A stretch of 42,364 nt of DNA. Source: a bacterium. Lineage in GTDB: Bacteria > Actinomycetota > Acidimicrobiia > Acidimicrobiales > CATQHL01. Within the stretch, counting starts at the first letter, position 1. Each line of letters begins with the position of its first letter. Positions 7,689-15,190 of the stretch are shown here, one piece after another. The notes below the pieces were generated by a model, which made no database searches, was not told the origin of the DNA, and saw only the letters and a list, made by a program, of their open reading frames with translations. The translations under genes were made by a program, and so were the position numbers. The stretch is from positions 1-42,364 of the forward strand of contig JAPONU010000155.1 in the NCBI GenBank assembly GCA_026713745.1. The letters are read 5' to 3'.

Positions 7689-8779
7689 GCAGGCTGGTCG
7701 AACTCCACGAGGTGGGGCGGCAGAGCCCCTGGCTGGACAACCTGAAGCGCAGCTGGATCACCGGCGGTGAGTTGAACCGCTGGGTGGAGCGCGGTTGCCG
7801 CGGCATCACCTCCAACCCCACGATCTTCCAGAAGGCGATGACCTCCGGCGACGCCTATGACAGCGACCTGGCGGAGTTGACCGCGGCAGGCACAGGCACC
7901 GAGGAGAGCTACTGGCACCTCGTGACCAGCGATATCAGTGCCGCGCTGGCCGTGCTGCGCCCGGTGTACGACAGCAGCGCCGGCACCGACGGCTACGTGT
8001 CGGTGGAGGTGGCCCCCGAACTCGCACACGACGCTGTGGCCACAATCGAGGCGGCCCGGGAACTCCACGGGTGGATCGACGCCCCCAACCTGTACGTGAA
8101 GGTGCCGGCCACCCCCGCCGGCGTCGACGCCCTGCGAACGCTCACCGCCGAGGGCCACAGCATCAACGTCACGCTCATCTTCTCTCTCGGACGTTACGAG
8201 GATGTGATCGAGGCATACCTGACGGGACTCGAGAGCCGCCCGGGAGATCTGAGCGACATCTCCGGGGTGGCCTCGTTCTTCGTGAGCCGGGTGGACACCG
8301 AGGTCGACAGGCGCTTGGAGGCCGTGGGCACCCCCGCGGCCCGGGCGCTCGGTGGCCGGATCGCGGTGGCGCAGGCGAAGCTGGCGTACGACATCTTCCG
8401 GCGCTGCTTCTCCGGGCCGCGCTGGGAGGCCCTGAGCGCCCGCGGCGCCCGCGTGCAGCGTCCTCTCTGGGCCTCCACCTCGACGAAGAACCCCGCCTAC
8501 CCCGACACGCTGTACGTGGACAACCTGATCGGACCTGACACGGTCAACACCTTGCCCGAGGCAACCCTCGAGGCGTTCGAGGATCACGGCACGGTGCGGC
8601 GCACGATCGACGCCGACTTGGACCGGGCCGCAGCGGACCTGGACGATCTCGCTGATGTGGGTGTGGATCTGGCCGAGGTGGCCGAAGTTCTCGAGTCTGA
8701 AGGAGTGGCGGCATTCGCCAAGTCCTTCGACGAGTTGCTGGAGACCCTCGCGGGACGCGCCGCCGAGCTCACCGCCTGA
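7685..8779 (+). CDS. tal: Transaldolase
   Basis: It transfers a three-carbon dihydroxyacetone unit between sugar phosphates, paired with transketolase. The 364-residue protein matches the longer actinobacterial type. It begins SRLVELHEVGRQSPWLDNLKR. Motifs visible include GCRGITSNPTIFQKA, the Schiff-base lysine in NLYVKVPATPAGVDALR (about residue 139), SINVTLIFSLGRYEDVIEAY, and RPLWASTSTKNPAYPDTLYV. The ATG overlaps the tkt stop as ATGA. In many actinobacteria tkt and tal are followed by zwf, opcA and pgl; here a convergent small gene follows after 13 bases, so the oxidative branch is not linked. Confidence 0.97.
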   Translation: MSRLVELHEVGRQSPWLDNLKRSWITGGELNRWVERGCRGITSNPTIFQKAMTSGDAYDSDLAELTAAGTGTEESYWHLVTSDISAALAVLRPVYDSSAGTDGYVSVEVAPELAHDAVATIEAARELHGWIDAPNLYVKVPATPAGVDALRTLTAEGHSINVTLIFSLGRYEDVIEAYLTGLESRPGDLSDISGVASFFVSRVDTEVDRRLEAVGTPAARALGGRIAVAQAKLAYDIFRRCFSGPRWEALSARGARVQRPLWASTSTKNPAYPDTLYVDNLIGPDTVNTLPEATLEAFEDHGTVRRTIDADLDRAAADLDDLADVGVDLAEVAEVLESEGVAAFAKSFDELLETLAGRAAELTA

Positions 8780-8792
8780 GCCGCCGGAGTCC

Positions 8793-9014
8793 TCAGAGGG
8801 GCGTCGGGTCGTCCTCGGGGTTCGGCTGCAGCGCTGCGACCGCCCTGGCGACCGCCCGGCGGGCCTTGAGAAGCCGTCGCTCAACCGCCAGGTGGGTGGG
8901 ATCACCACCTGCTGCGGCCGCCCGGAGGTACTCGAAACCCAGGTCGTCCATGTCCATTGCGATTCCGGCGAGCCGCTCGGCCAGGTCTCCGAGGGTGTCC
9001 TCGATGTCGCTCAC
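8793..9014 (-). CDS. Small helical protein of unknown function
   Basis: A 73-residue product from GTG 9014. It appears fully helical: an acidic first helix (SDIEDTLGDLAERLAGIAMDMDDLG), then YLRAAAAGG, then a basic helix (LAVERRLLKARRAVARAVAAL) and an acidic Pro-rich tail. The charge split suggests a helical hairpin or a dimer. There is no membrane segment. A longer frame to 9059 exists, but its extra residues are unlike the rest. It is convergent with tal (13 bases apart) and divergent from the CLC gene. No family is recognised. Confidence 0.62.
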   Translation of the reverse strand: MSDIEDTLGDLAERLAGIAMDMDDLGFEYLRAAAAGGDPTHLAVERRLLKARRAVARAVAALQPNPEDDPTPL

Positions 9015-9107
9015 ACCCGCAGTCTGCCCTCGCTGTGGCGGGTCGCGGCGACGGCGCAATCGCGGGGCGGAGAACCGATGATTCTCAGCGCCGGTGAGCG
9101 AGCCCGG

Positions 9108-9113
9108 TAGCCT
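9108..9113 (+). promoter_or_regulatory. Probable leaderless promoter -10 box for the CLC gene
   Basis: TAGCCT, eight bases before the GTG at 9122, with no Shine-Dalgarno sequence. Confidence 0.5.
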
Positions 9114-9121
9114 CGCCTCCG

Positions 9122-10792
9122 GTGCGCTTTCTCCGCTCGTTCCGGCCGGCCGGCCGCCTGCCGCGCGTGCTCGGCGCGGCGATCGGCGTGGGTGTCGGTG
9201 TCGGCCTGCTGGTGGCGCTCTTCGAGCAGGTCGTCGTCGAGATCATGCTGGAGAGGCTCTTCGAGTTGCCGCTGTGGCAGCAGGCTCTCGGACCGTTCGT
9301 CGGGCTCTGCGCGGCGGCGCTGCTGCTGCGCCTCGTGGGAGGGCGGGGAACCACGCCGGCCACTTCCGACGAGTACATCAAGGCATTTCACGAGCGCTCG
9401 CCGCGGCTGCCGCTGCGCCAGCTTCCCGCAAAGCTGCTTGCGGGAGCCGCGACGATCGGTTGTGGCGGGGCACTGGGTATGGAGGGCCCGTCGATCTACG
9501 CGGGAGCCTCCGTGGCCCACAACCTGCAACGCCTCCTGCAGCGCTTCCTGCGCCGCGAGGAGATACAGATGCTGCTCACCGCCGGTGCCGCCGCCGGCGT
9601 TGCGGCAATCTTCCGAGCGCCGGCCACGGGCGTCATCTTCGCTCTGGAGGCCCCGTACCGCGACGACGTGACGCGCCGGGCACTACTGCCCTCGCTGGTG
9701 GCCTCGGCGGTGAGTTTCCTGATGTTCGCCGTCGTGTTGGGCGACACCAGCCCGGTCTTTCCCGGTCTGGCGGGAGACGCGCGGACTCTGGCGATCGTCG
9801 ACCTGTTGGGTGGTGCGCTGGTGGGTGTCACCGCGGGACTGGGGGGGCGGGGGTTCTCGGCGCTCGTCCGTTGGGGCAAGGCCCTGCCGGGCCGCTTCGG
9901 GCCGGTGCCCCGCATCGTCGCCACCGGAGGCTTGCTCTGCGGTTTGGCATTCGCCACGAACGCCCTCTTCGGGGCACCCCTGAGCCTGGGTCCCGGCGTG
10001 CGCTCCGCCGAATGGGTGCTCGACGTGCCCCGGGGGGTCTGGCTCATCGTGGCGCTGTTCGGGATCCGGATCGTAGCCACGCTGGCGACGGTGGCGGCGG
10101 GCGGTACAGGAGGATTGTTCATCCCCCTTGCCGTCCAGGGCGTGTTGATGGGGACGGTGGTGGGCATTCTGCTGGACCACAGCGAGACGGGTCTGTATCC
10201 GACGCTCGGACTCGCGGCGTTCCTGGGCGCGGGGTACCGCGCGCCGATCGCCGCGGTCATGTTCGTGGCCGAGTCCAGCCAAGGCTCCGCATTCGTGGTA
10301 CCCGCACTGGTGGCGGCGGCCGTGGCGCAACTGGTGGCGGGTCGAGCCGGCGTTTCCTCCCACCAGGCTGCCGAACGCCTCGGGCACCTCGAGCGCCGCT
10401 TCATGCTGCCGATCACCTCGGTGCTCCGGACCGACGTCCTGACCGTTCCACCCGATGCGACGATCTCGGAGTTGATGACCATGCACGTCCTCGGCCGGCG
10501 CGAGCGTGAGGTGGCGGTGGTGGAGGGGCGCCGCTATGGCGGGATGTGCGGTCTGGATCAGATCGGCGACCTGCCGCGGAGCGAATGGGACTCCAGGACC
10601 GTCGGGGAGATGGCCGCGACGGACCTCCCGGTGGCGAATCCCTCCTGGACCCTCCGTGACGCCGTGGCGGCGATGGACAAGGCGGACGTCGAGATGCTGG
10701 CCGTCGTGACCGCCGACGGTTCGTTCGTCGGCCTCGTGTTGGAGGACGACATTCTGAAGCTCGACGAGATCCTGGAGGAGACCGGCGGCTGA
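9122..10792 (+). CDS. CLC-family chloride channel/antiporter with two CBS domains
   Basis: An inner-membrane anion transporter of 556 residues. The gating-glutamate motif is GMEGPSIYAG (about residue 120), the next conserved stretch is AAIFRAPATGVIFALE with the internal proton-path Glu, and the third motif is GGTGGLFIPLAVQG (about 335). All three are needed for transport and two glutamates favour an H+-coupled antiporter. The first anion-binding motif, normally GSGIP, reads GRGTTPATSDEY, so the usual Ser is absent, as in some CLC subfamilies; anion preference is therefore uncertain. From about residue 430 two CBS domains follow (TSVLRTDVLTVPPDATISELM and ATDLPVANPSWTLRDAVAAM), likely cytoplasmic nucleotide-binding regulators. 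Confidence 0.93.
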   Translation: MRFLRSFRPAGRLPRVLGAAIGVGVGVGLLVALFEQVVVEIMLERLFELPLWQQALGPFVGLCAAALLLRLVGGRGTTPATSDEYIKAFHERSPRLPLRQLPAKLLAGAATIGCGGALGMEGPSIYAGASVAHNLQRLLQRFLRREEIQMLLTAGAAAGVAAIFRAPATGVIFALEAPYRDDVTRRALLPSLVASAVSFLMFAVVLGDTSPVFPGLAGDARTLAIVDLLGGALVGVTAGLGGRGFSALVRWGKALPGRFGPVPRIVATGGLLCGLAFATNALFGAPLSLGPGVRSAEWVLDVPRGVWLIVALFGIRIVATLATVAAGGTGGLFIPLAVQGVLMGTVVGILLDHSETGLYPTLGLAAFLGAGYRAPIAAVMFVAESSQGSAFVVPALVAAAVAQLVAGRAGVSSHQAAERLGHLERRFMLPITSVLRTDVLTVPPDATISELMTMHVLGRREREVAVVEGRRYGGMCGLDQIGDLPRSEWDSRTVGEMAATDLPVANPSWTLRDAVAAMDKADVEMLAVVTADGSFVGLVLEDDILKLDEILEETGG

Positions 10793-10814
10793 GAGGTCCC
10801 GGGAGGGCCGGCAA

Positions 10815-10850
10815 CCCCTCGCAGGGGCGCTAGGTCTCGCTCAGCGAGAC
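10815..10850. terminator. Two back-to-back hairpins between convergent genes
   Basis: CCCCT/AGGGG (10815-10827, three-base loop) and GTCTCGC/GCGAGAC (10834-10850, loop TCA) are both perfect. They lie between the CLC gene and the convergent Cys/His gene and could stop transcription from both sides. Neither has a T-run. Confidence 0.5.
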
Positions 10851-10869
10851 AGTGGCCGGCCGTCGGGCA

Positions 10870-11034
10870 CTAGGCGTCGGAACTGTGCGCACACCACGAC
10901 CGGTGATCATGGCCCGGGAGCGCCTCACACTCGGGACAGGGCTCTTCGTCATCCTCGAAGAGTTCATCGAAACTGTCGCTGGTCTGCTTGAGAGCGCGGG
11001 CTTCCTCGTAGCGCCGGTGGCGTCCCTTCTTCAC
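10870..11034 (-). CDS. 54-residue Cys/His protein, probable small zinc-binding protein
   Basis: A short minus-strand frame from GTG 11034 to TAG 10870. The N-terminus is very basic (VKKGRHRRYEEARALK), the middle acidic (FDELFEDDEEP), and the end carries CPEC, then HDH, then WCAH. Cys-x2-Cys followed by His and Cys ligands is what a small zinc-binding site looks like. The frame is open upstream to 11101 but offers no ATG or GTG before 11034. An acidic-then-Cys pattern with a clean stop is unlikely by chance, and no other frame here looks coding. I do not recognise a family. Zinc binding is an inference. Confidence 0.6.
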   Translation of the reverse strand: MKKGRHRRYEEARALKQTSDSFDELFEDDEEPCPECEALPGHDHRSWCAHSSDA

Positions 11035-11141
11035 AACCAGAACTCCGAACTCGCTGGGCCGAGCGCCGCATCTCCGGCGTCCAGCTCTGTCTGTTGGCGA
11101 GAAACGCCGTTACCGCCGCGCGTTCCCGCGGGATTGAGCAT
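11031..11141 (-). other. Possible 36-codon upstream ORF overlapping the 54-residue gene
   Basis: An ATG at 11141 opens a frame whose TGA overlaps the GTG at 11034 as GTGA. Composition is bland, and the TAGAAT box at 11140-11145 overlaps its ATG, so this ORF and that promoter cannot both be used. Weak candidate. Confidence 0.2.
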
Positions 11142-11145
11142 TCTA
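11140..11145 (-). promoter_or_regulatory. Possible -10 box for the 54-residue gene
   Basis: TAGAAT is one of the better -10 matches in the window. If used, the transcript would carry a leader of roughly 95-100 bases before GTG 11034. Confidence 0.35.
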
Positions 11146-11176
11146 GTGCGGTGCACCCGTCCACCTCCAGCATATT

Positions 11177-11190
11177 CCCCGGGCACGGGG
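11177..11190 (-). terminator. Terminator-like hairpin after RNase D
   Basis: CCCCG/CGGGG with a four-base loop, about 42 bases beyond the RNase D stop, followed on the minus strand by AATAT. Confidence 0.4.
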
Positions 11191-11231
11191 CACGGCTCCG
11201 GCAGAGGTGCCGCGAACGCGACCCGTGCTGC

Positions 11232-12371
11232 TCAGAGCGGAAGCCCGGATCGCTGCTCGATACGCAGTTTGCCCTCCGGCTCCAGCGCCACCGCTGCCTT
11301 GCCGGTCATCAGCTCCTCAACCCGAGATCCGTAGCGCTCATAGCGCCAGCCGGCCCCAAGCCGCGCCCCCGGCTCCGCCTCCAAGAACGCGGCCAGATCG
11401 GCTCGGGTGGCGACGAGTGCTGGGTCCAACTGGTCGTCCCGGGCGACCTGCGAGAGCCAGGCGGACACCAGCGAGACGACCGGCTGGAGGTGTGACCTGT
11501 CGGGACCTCTCGAGTTCCGGGGCACCTGCGGTGGCTTGAGCCGCGCCTTGTTGATGACCTCCAGCAGTTCGGCTCCCGTGGCGGGGGACATGGCCCGGGA
11601 GTCCACCCCGCGCACCGCAGCGAGCGCGGTCTGAGAGGCCGGCGAGGCCTGCACGACCGCCGCCAGCGCCAGATCGCTGAGCACGTAGCGAACCGGGAGA
11701 TCCAGTCGCGCGGCACGACTCTCGCGCCAAGCCGCCACCGCGATCGCCATTGGCTGGGACCGCCGTGGCAGCCTGCGAAGCTCTCGCACTCGCTGCCAGG
11801 CGTCCTCGGGCCGGCGCGACGCCGCTTGTCGGATACGCAATACCTCGCATTCCTCCTCGCACCACCCCAACCGGCCACGGTCCTTCAGGCGGTCGCGGAG
11901 GGCCGCCCACAAGGCCGGCAGGTGGACCACGTCGCCGGCCGCGTACTCGAGTTGTTGCGGCCGCAGGGGCCGTCGCAGCCAGTCGGTGAGCCGGTCGCCC
12001 TTGGCAACGTCGATATCCAAGAACCGGGCGAGCAGGTCACGCAGCGATGCGGAGCGCATCCCGCAGAATCCGGCCGCCGTCTGCGTGTCGACGAGGGTTG
12101 CCGGCACCCGGCCGACTGCATGTCGCAGGATCTCGAGGTCCTGGTCGGGAGCATGCATGACCGCTGTGGCCGAGCTGTCGAGCAGTGCTCCCAGGGGTTC
12201 CAGCGAGGCGGCGAGCGGGTCGAGGAGGATCACCCGATCCGCCCAGGCCAGTTGCACCAGACCGAGGCGGGGATAGTAGGTCTGTTCGCGGTGAAACTCG
12301 GTGTCGAGCGCGTAGCTCGGCGCGTCGCAGGCCTCGGCGACGAGTTCGACGAGGCGCGCCTCGTGGGTCAC
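11232..12371 (-). CDS. rnd: Ribonuclease D (DEDDy 3'-5' exoribonuclease with HRDC domain)
   Basis: A cytoplasmic exonuclease that trims the 3' ends of tRNA precursors and other RNAs. The 379-residue product has the DEDDy exonuclease fold: ALDTEF (about 22-27) gives the first Asp and Glu, HAPDQDLEIL (about 74-83) the next Asp, and YAAGDVVHLPAL (about 143) the Tyr and last Asp. The HRDC domain occupies roughly 205-285 (AWRESRAARLDLPVRYVLSDLAL). The GTG at 12371 is the only usual start near the domain; conserved-looking residues (LLSDYEL) precede it in frame without a start codon, so the true start may be unusual. It lies 31 bases after mobA on the same strand. Confidence 0.93.
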   Translation of the reverse strand: MTHEARLVELVAEACDAPSYALDTEFHREQTYYPRLGLVQLAWADRVILLDPLAASLEPLGALLDSSATAVMHAPDQDLEILRHAVGRVPATLVDTQTAAGFCGMRSASLRDLLARFLDIDVAKGDRLTDWLRRPLRPQQLEYAAGDVVHLPALWAALRDRLKDRGRLGWCEEECEVLRIRQAASRRPEDAWQRVRELRRLPRRSQPMAIAVAAWRESRAARLDLPVRYVLSDLALAAVVQASPASQTALAAVRGVDSRAMSPATGAELLEVINKARLKPPQVPRNSRGPDRSHLQPVVSLVSAWLSQVARDDQLDPALVATRADLAAFLEAEPGARLGAGWRYERYGSRVEELMTGKAAVALEPEGKLRIEQRSGLPL

Positions 12372-12402
12372 CAGTTCGTAGTCGCTCAGGAGTCGGCTCC
12401 GT

Positions 12403-13044
12403 TCATGACACGCCGAGTTGCACCGAGCCCGAAGCGGCTCCGGCAGGATCGGGGGGGCCGCCTGCCGGCGCCCCTGGTGCCTGCGGTGGATTCGGCGCCG
12501 CAGAGAGCGTCAAGGTGTGCAGGTCGTGCGGCGTGTCGACGTCCTGCAGGGTGGTGGGGTCGTGCACGGTCACCAGCCGCGCGCGGACGTGGTCAGCAGC
12601 GGCGCGCAGGCGGCGTTCACCCGCATCGAAGAGCGGCTCGAGGGAGTGCAGGCATTCGCGCCGCCACACGGCGTGGGCCGGCTGTGGCCGACCGTCGAGC
12701 AGCGGCACGACTGCGTCGATGTCCTCGCGGGTGTGCCTCAGCAGTTCGCGCACTGTCGCGGCGTCGGCGCGAGGCAGGTCGCACGCCAGGACGGCGACCC
12801 ACTCCCCCACTGCCGACCGGAGCGCCGTGAGCAGCCCACCCAGCGGACCCTCACCGGCGTCGTCGTCTCGTATCGCCCTGAAACCCAGCAGGGCGAGGCG
12901 AGGCTCGTCGCCGCCGATACTGAGCAGTTCGACTGCCCCGGCTTCGGCGAGAGCAGCGCGAGCGATCTCGGCCAGGGGGCGCCCTTGGAAAGACGCGAAG
13001 GCCTTGTCCCGGCCCATGCGCCTGCTTCCGCCGCCGGCGAGCAC
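12403..13044 (-). CDS. mobA: Molybdenum cofactor guanylyltransferase MobA
   Basis: It attaches GMP to molybdopterin to form the MGD cofactor of molybdoenzymes. The nucleotidyltransferase loop is VLAGGGSRRMGRDKAF, followed by the metal-binding region ACDLPRADAATV and GRPQPAHAVWRRECL. The protein ends in a Pro/Gly-rich tail of about 25 residues. The GTG at 13044 codes for the Val of VLAGG, which would delete the residues that form the first strand (KFSGA). No ATG, GTG or TTG exists between there and the end of the upstream gene. An ATT at 13080, seven bases after CCGGAG, would restore the strand and overlap the upstream stop. No other molybdenum cofactor genes are visible. Confidence 0.87.
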   Translation of the reverse strand: MLAGGGSRRMGRDKAFASFQGRPLAEIARAALAEAGAVELLSIGGDEPRLALLGFRAIRDDDAGEGPLGGLLTALRSAVGEWVAVLACDLPRADAATVRELLRHTREDIDAVVPLLDGRPQPAHAVWRRECLHSLEPLFDAGERRLRAAADHVRARLVTVHDPTTLQDVDTPHDLHTLTLSAAPNPPQAPGAPAGGPPDPAGAASGSVQLGVS

Positions 13045-13072
13045 GGCGCCGCTGAACTTCGTCGCGGGACTC

Positions 13073-13519
13073 TCAGGAATCGAACCGCTCCGGCGACCAT
13101 TGGGGATCCAGCTGCACCAGGAACTGCTCGCATCGGTTAGCCTCCTCCTGCTCCCCCAGTTCCGCGGCGGTGCGCGCCAGACCCGCCAGCGCCAGCAGGA
13201 ACCCGCGATTGTGCGGATGTCCCCAGCGCACGTACCCCGAACCGCGCCAACCGCTGTGACGGAGCCGGTCCAGGCCTCTGTGATAGCCGACACGGAAGCA
13301 GGCGTAGGCCTCCACCGTGTCCCGGGCCTCCTGGCCCAGCCGAGCCCAACCTTCCAGGAACTGGGGCCAGCGGGAGACGACATCGCTGATGAGGGAGTGC
13401 CTCTCCGCGCCGGGCGCGGCCAACGCACGCGCCAGCTGGGCCAGCGCCTCGGTTGGTTCGGGGTCCAGCACCGTCTCCGGCGGTCCGGACCGGCTCAGCG
13501 AGATTGGGACGTCGCTCAC
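13073..13519 (-). CDS. DUF3151 family protein
   Basis: A 148-residue soluble protein typical of actinobacteria. The family-like segments are YACFRVGYHRGLDRLRHSGWRGSG, the WGHPHNRGFLLALAGLARTAAELGE stretch, and the end CEQFLVQLDPQWSPERF. The function is unknown. The helical repeats look TPR-like. The start is GTG 13519 with AAGGAG five bases before it. It appears to head a DUF3151-mobA-rnd operon; this link to molybdenum cofactor and RNA processing is probably loose. A small upstream ORF ends with its stop overlapping this start. Confidence 0.88.
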   Translation of the reverse strand: MSDVPISLSRSGPPETVLDPEPTEALAQLARALAAPGAERHSLISDVVSRWPQFLEGWARLGQEARDTVEAYACFRVGYHRGLDRLRHSGWRGSGYVRWGHPHNRGFLLALAGLARTAAELGEQEEANRCEQFLVQLDPQWSPERFDS

Positions 13520-13593
13520 ATGCGCTCCTTGCCGGCCGGCTCTCGGTGGGCCTCGAACCGGGGCTCGCCGGCAGCGGTCATCCCCCGGTTCAT
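13516..13593 (-). other. Possible 25-codon upstream ORF before DUF3151
   Basis: ATG 13593 opens MNRGMTAAGEPRFEAHR and ends in ERM, with TGA overlapping the DUF3151 GTG as GTGA. The overlap suggests translational coupling. The AAGGAG that serves DUF3151 lies inside it. Alternatively it is simply part of the leader. Confidence 0.3.
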
Positions 13594-13608
13594 TGGACAG
13601 TTGCCCGC

Positions 13609-13614
13609 ATTATC
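13609..13614 (-). promoter_or_regulatory. Possible extended -10 promoter for DUF3151-mobA-rnd
   Basis: TGC followed by GATAAT on the minus strand, overlapping the last codons of pyruvate kinase. It is AT-richer than its surroundings. The predicted transcript has a leader of about 80 bases. Confidence 0.4.
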
Positions 13615-15091
13615 GCACCGGCTGCGGGACGCGACGGAGCTCTCGCAGGTCTCCGGGCACGCGGACGAGTCGCAACACGTCGGTGCTGCGGCTCGCCGGA
13701 TTGATGCCGGCAAGAACCGCGACGAGATCACCGGCGCGCACGTGCCCCGATTCCGTTGCCGCCTCCACGGCGTCGGCCACCCGTGACTCGTATGCGGTCT
13801 CGCTGGCAAGGCAGATGGGTTCTACGCCCCAACTCAGCGTCAACTGGCGCACCGTCCGGCGATCGGCACTGAAGCCGAGCACCGGAACGCGCGGCCGGAA
13901 TCGCGCCATGGAGCGGACCGTGAAGCCGCTGCCGGACACGCAGATGAGTGCCGCCAGGTCGACCTCCTCGACGACTCGTGAGGCCGCGGTGGTCATCGCG
14001 TCGGTGACCGACAGCGACGCTTGGTCCGGGTTGATCATGTGCAGCTGCGTGATGTTCTGCGCCCAGCTGGTGTGGTCAAAGCGGAGATCGGCCTCCTGGG
14101 CGATCCGTGCCATCGTGGTGACGACGTGTACCGGGTCGGCGCCGATCGCCGTCTCCGCGGAGAGCATGACGGCGCTGGAGCCGTCGAAGACGGCGTTTGC
14201 AACGTCGGACGCCTCGGCGCGGGTCGGCACCGGCGAGTCGATCATGGATTCCAGCATCTGGGTGGCGGTTATGGCCGGACGGCCGCCGGCGATGCAGCGG
14301 CGGATGATGTCCTTCTGCAGGTGCGGCAGGTTCTCGATCGGGATCTCGATGCCCAGGTCGCCCCGGGCCACCATCACGGCGTCGGCCGCGTTGATGATGG
14401 CGTCGATGTTCTCGACCGCGGGACGAGTCTCGATCTTGGCGATCAGCAGCGGCCCATCCGGCGGTGCTGCGGTTCCCAGAGTGTGAAGGTCCTCCGGCCC
14501 TCGCACGAACGACATGCCGATGAAGTCCACACCAACTTCGGCTAATGCCTCTGCGTAGCGGAGGTCCCGTTCGGTGGGTGTGGTGAGGCTGAGCCGGTCG
14601 GCGGGGATGTAGAACCCCGGCCGCCCGCGCAGCAGGCCGCCGTGGAGCACCTGGCCGCGCAACTCACTGTTGTGCGCAGACTGGATCTCGATGAGGATCT
14701 GCCCGTCGGCGAGCCCGACGCGATCCCCCGCCTCCACATCGTCGAGGAGGCGCTCGTAGTCAACCTCGAGAACCTGTGCGTCGCTGGCGGTGCGCCCGGG
14801 CCTCAGGATCACCTCGGCATGCTGTTCGAGCATGACGCCGCCGCGTGGCAGCGGAGCCACCCGGATCTTCGGCCCCGGCAGGTCGGCCAGGATGCCGAGT
14901 TCGCGCCCCTCGGCGCTCGCCACACCCCGGATTCGTCCGTACAGCTCGAGTGCGGCGTCGAGTGATCCGTGCGACAGGTTGAGGCGGGCCACGTCCATCC
15001 CGGCACCCATGAGTCCCGCCAGGACCCGGGGGCTCTCGGAGGCAGGGCCGATCGAGGCGACGATCTTCGTGCGCCGACGGTCGGCGGTCAT
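13610..15091 (-). CDS. pyk: Pyruvate kinase
   Basis: It makes pyruvate and ATP from phosphoenolpyruvate and ADP at the end of glycolysis. From ATG 15091 the product has 493 residues, a normal length. It starts with RRRTKIVASIGPAS, and RLNLSHG follows. The catalytic stretch is LIAKIETRPAVENIDAII, containing the essential Lys and metal-binding Glu, then VMVARGDLGIEIP with the metal-binding Asp. Next come ITATQMLESMIDSPVPTRAE and DGSSAVMLSAETAIG. The C-terminal domain (about 350-480) has the effector-site-like SGSGFTVRSMARFRP. The frame runs on upstream to 15736, but that part is the shadow of the opposite-strand gene. The ATG overlaps the stop of a 23-codon leader ORF as ATGA. Confidence 0.96.
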   Translation of the reverse strand: MTADRRRTKIVASIGPASESPRVLAGLMGAGMDVARLNLSHGSLDAALELYGRIRGVASAEGRELGILADLPGPKIRVAPLPRGGVMLEQHAEVILRPGRTASDAQVLEVDYERLLDDVEAGDRVGLADGQILIEIQSAHNSELRGQVLHGGLLRGRPGFYIPADRLSLTTPTERDLRYAEALAEVGVDFIGMSFVRGPEDLHTLGTAAPPDGPLLIAKIETRPAVENIDAIINAADAVMVARGDLGIEIPIENLPHLQKDIIRRCIAGGRPAITATQMLESMIDSPVPTRAEASDVANAVFDGSSAVMLSAETAIGADPVHVVTTMARIAQEADLRFDHTSWAQNITQLHMINPDQASLSVTDAMTTAASRVVEEVDLAALICVSGSGFTVRSMARFRPRVPVLGFSADRRTVRQLTLSWGVEPICLASETAYESRVADAVEAATESGHVRAGDLVAVLAGINPASRSTDVLRLVRVPGDLRELRRVPQPVR

Positions 15092-15159
15092 CGCGACGAC
15101 CCGGCGGAAACCTGGCGGATGTCCAGGTCGCAGGAACACAACCGACCTCGACTCCTCAT
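15088..15159 (-). CDS. Putative 23-residue leader peptide of pyruvate kinase
   Basis: ATG 15159 lies nine bases after a TAGCCT box, so it could be the first codon of a leaderless mRNA. The peptide starts MRSRGR, then LCSCDLDIRQVS, and its TGA overlaps the pyk ATG as ATGA. Two Cys codons sit one codon apart in its middle. In mycobacteria, leaderless upstream ORFs with Cys codons are known to regulate genes by translation-coupled attenuation; whether this one does so is an inference. Alternatively the region is just a 5' leader and pyk is initiated directly. Confidence 0.4.
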   Translation of the reverse strand: MRSRGRLCSCDLDIRQVSAGSSR

Positions 15160-15168
15160 CGTGTGAGC

Positions 15169-15174
15169 AGGCTA
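15169..15174 (-). promoter_or_regulatory. Probable -10 box for pyk and its leader ORF
   Basis: TAGCCT on the minus strand, nine bases before ATG 15159 and 77 before the pyk start. It is only ten bases from the divergent box at 15185. Confidence 0.5.
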
Positions 15175-15184
15175 CCGGTGTCGC

Positions 15185-15190
15185 TAGTCT
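15185..15190 (+). promoter_or_regulatory. Probable leaderless promoter -10 box for the phosphodiesterase gene
   Basis: TAGTCT is followed by seven bases and then ATC (15198), not a normal start codon. This spacing matches the leaderless genes elsewhere in the window and points to where translation should begin. Confidence 0.45.

Noticed and set aside
7283..8908. 541-residue minus-strand frame opposite tkt and tal
   Set aside because: It is antisense to two well-supported enzymes.
10852..11334. 160-residue plus-strand frame in the gap before RNase D
   Set aside because: It is antisense to the 54-residue Cys/His protein and RNase D end, lacks domain features, and crosses two probable hairpins.
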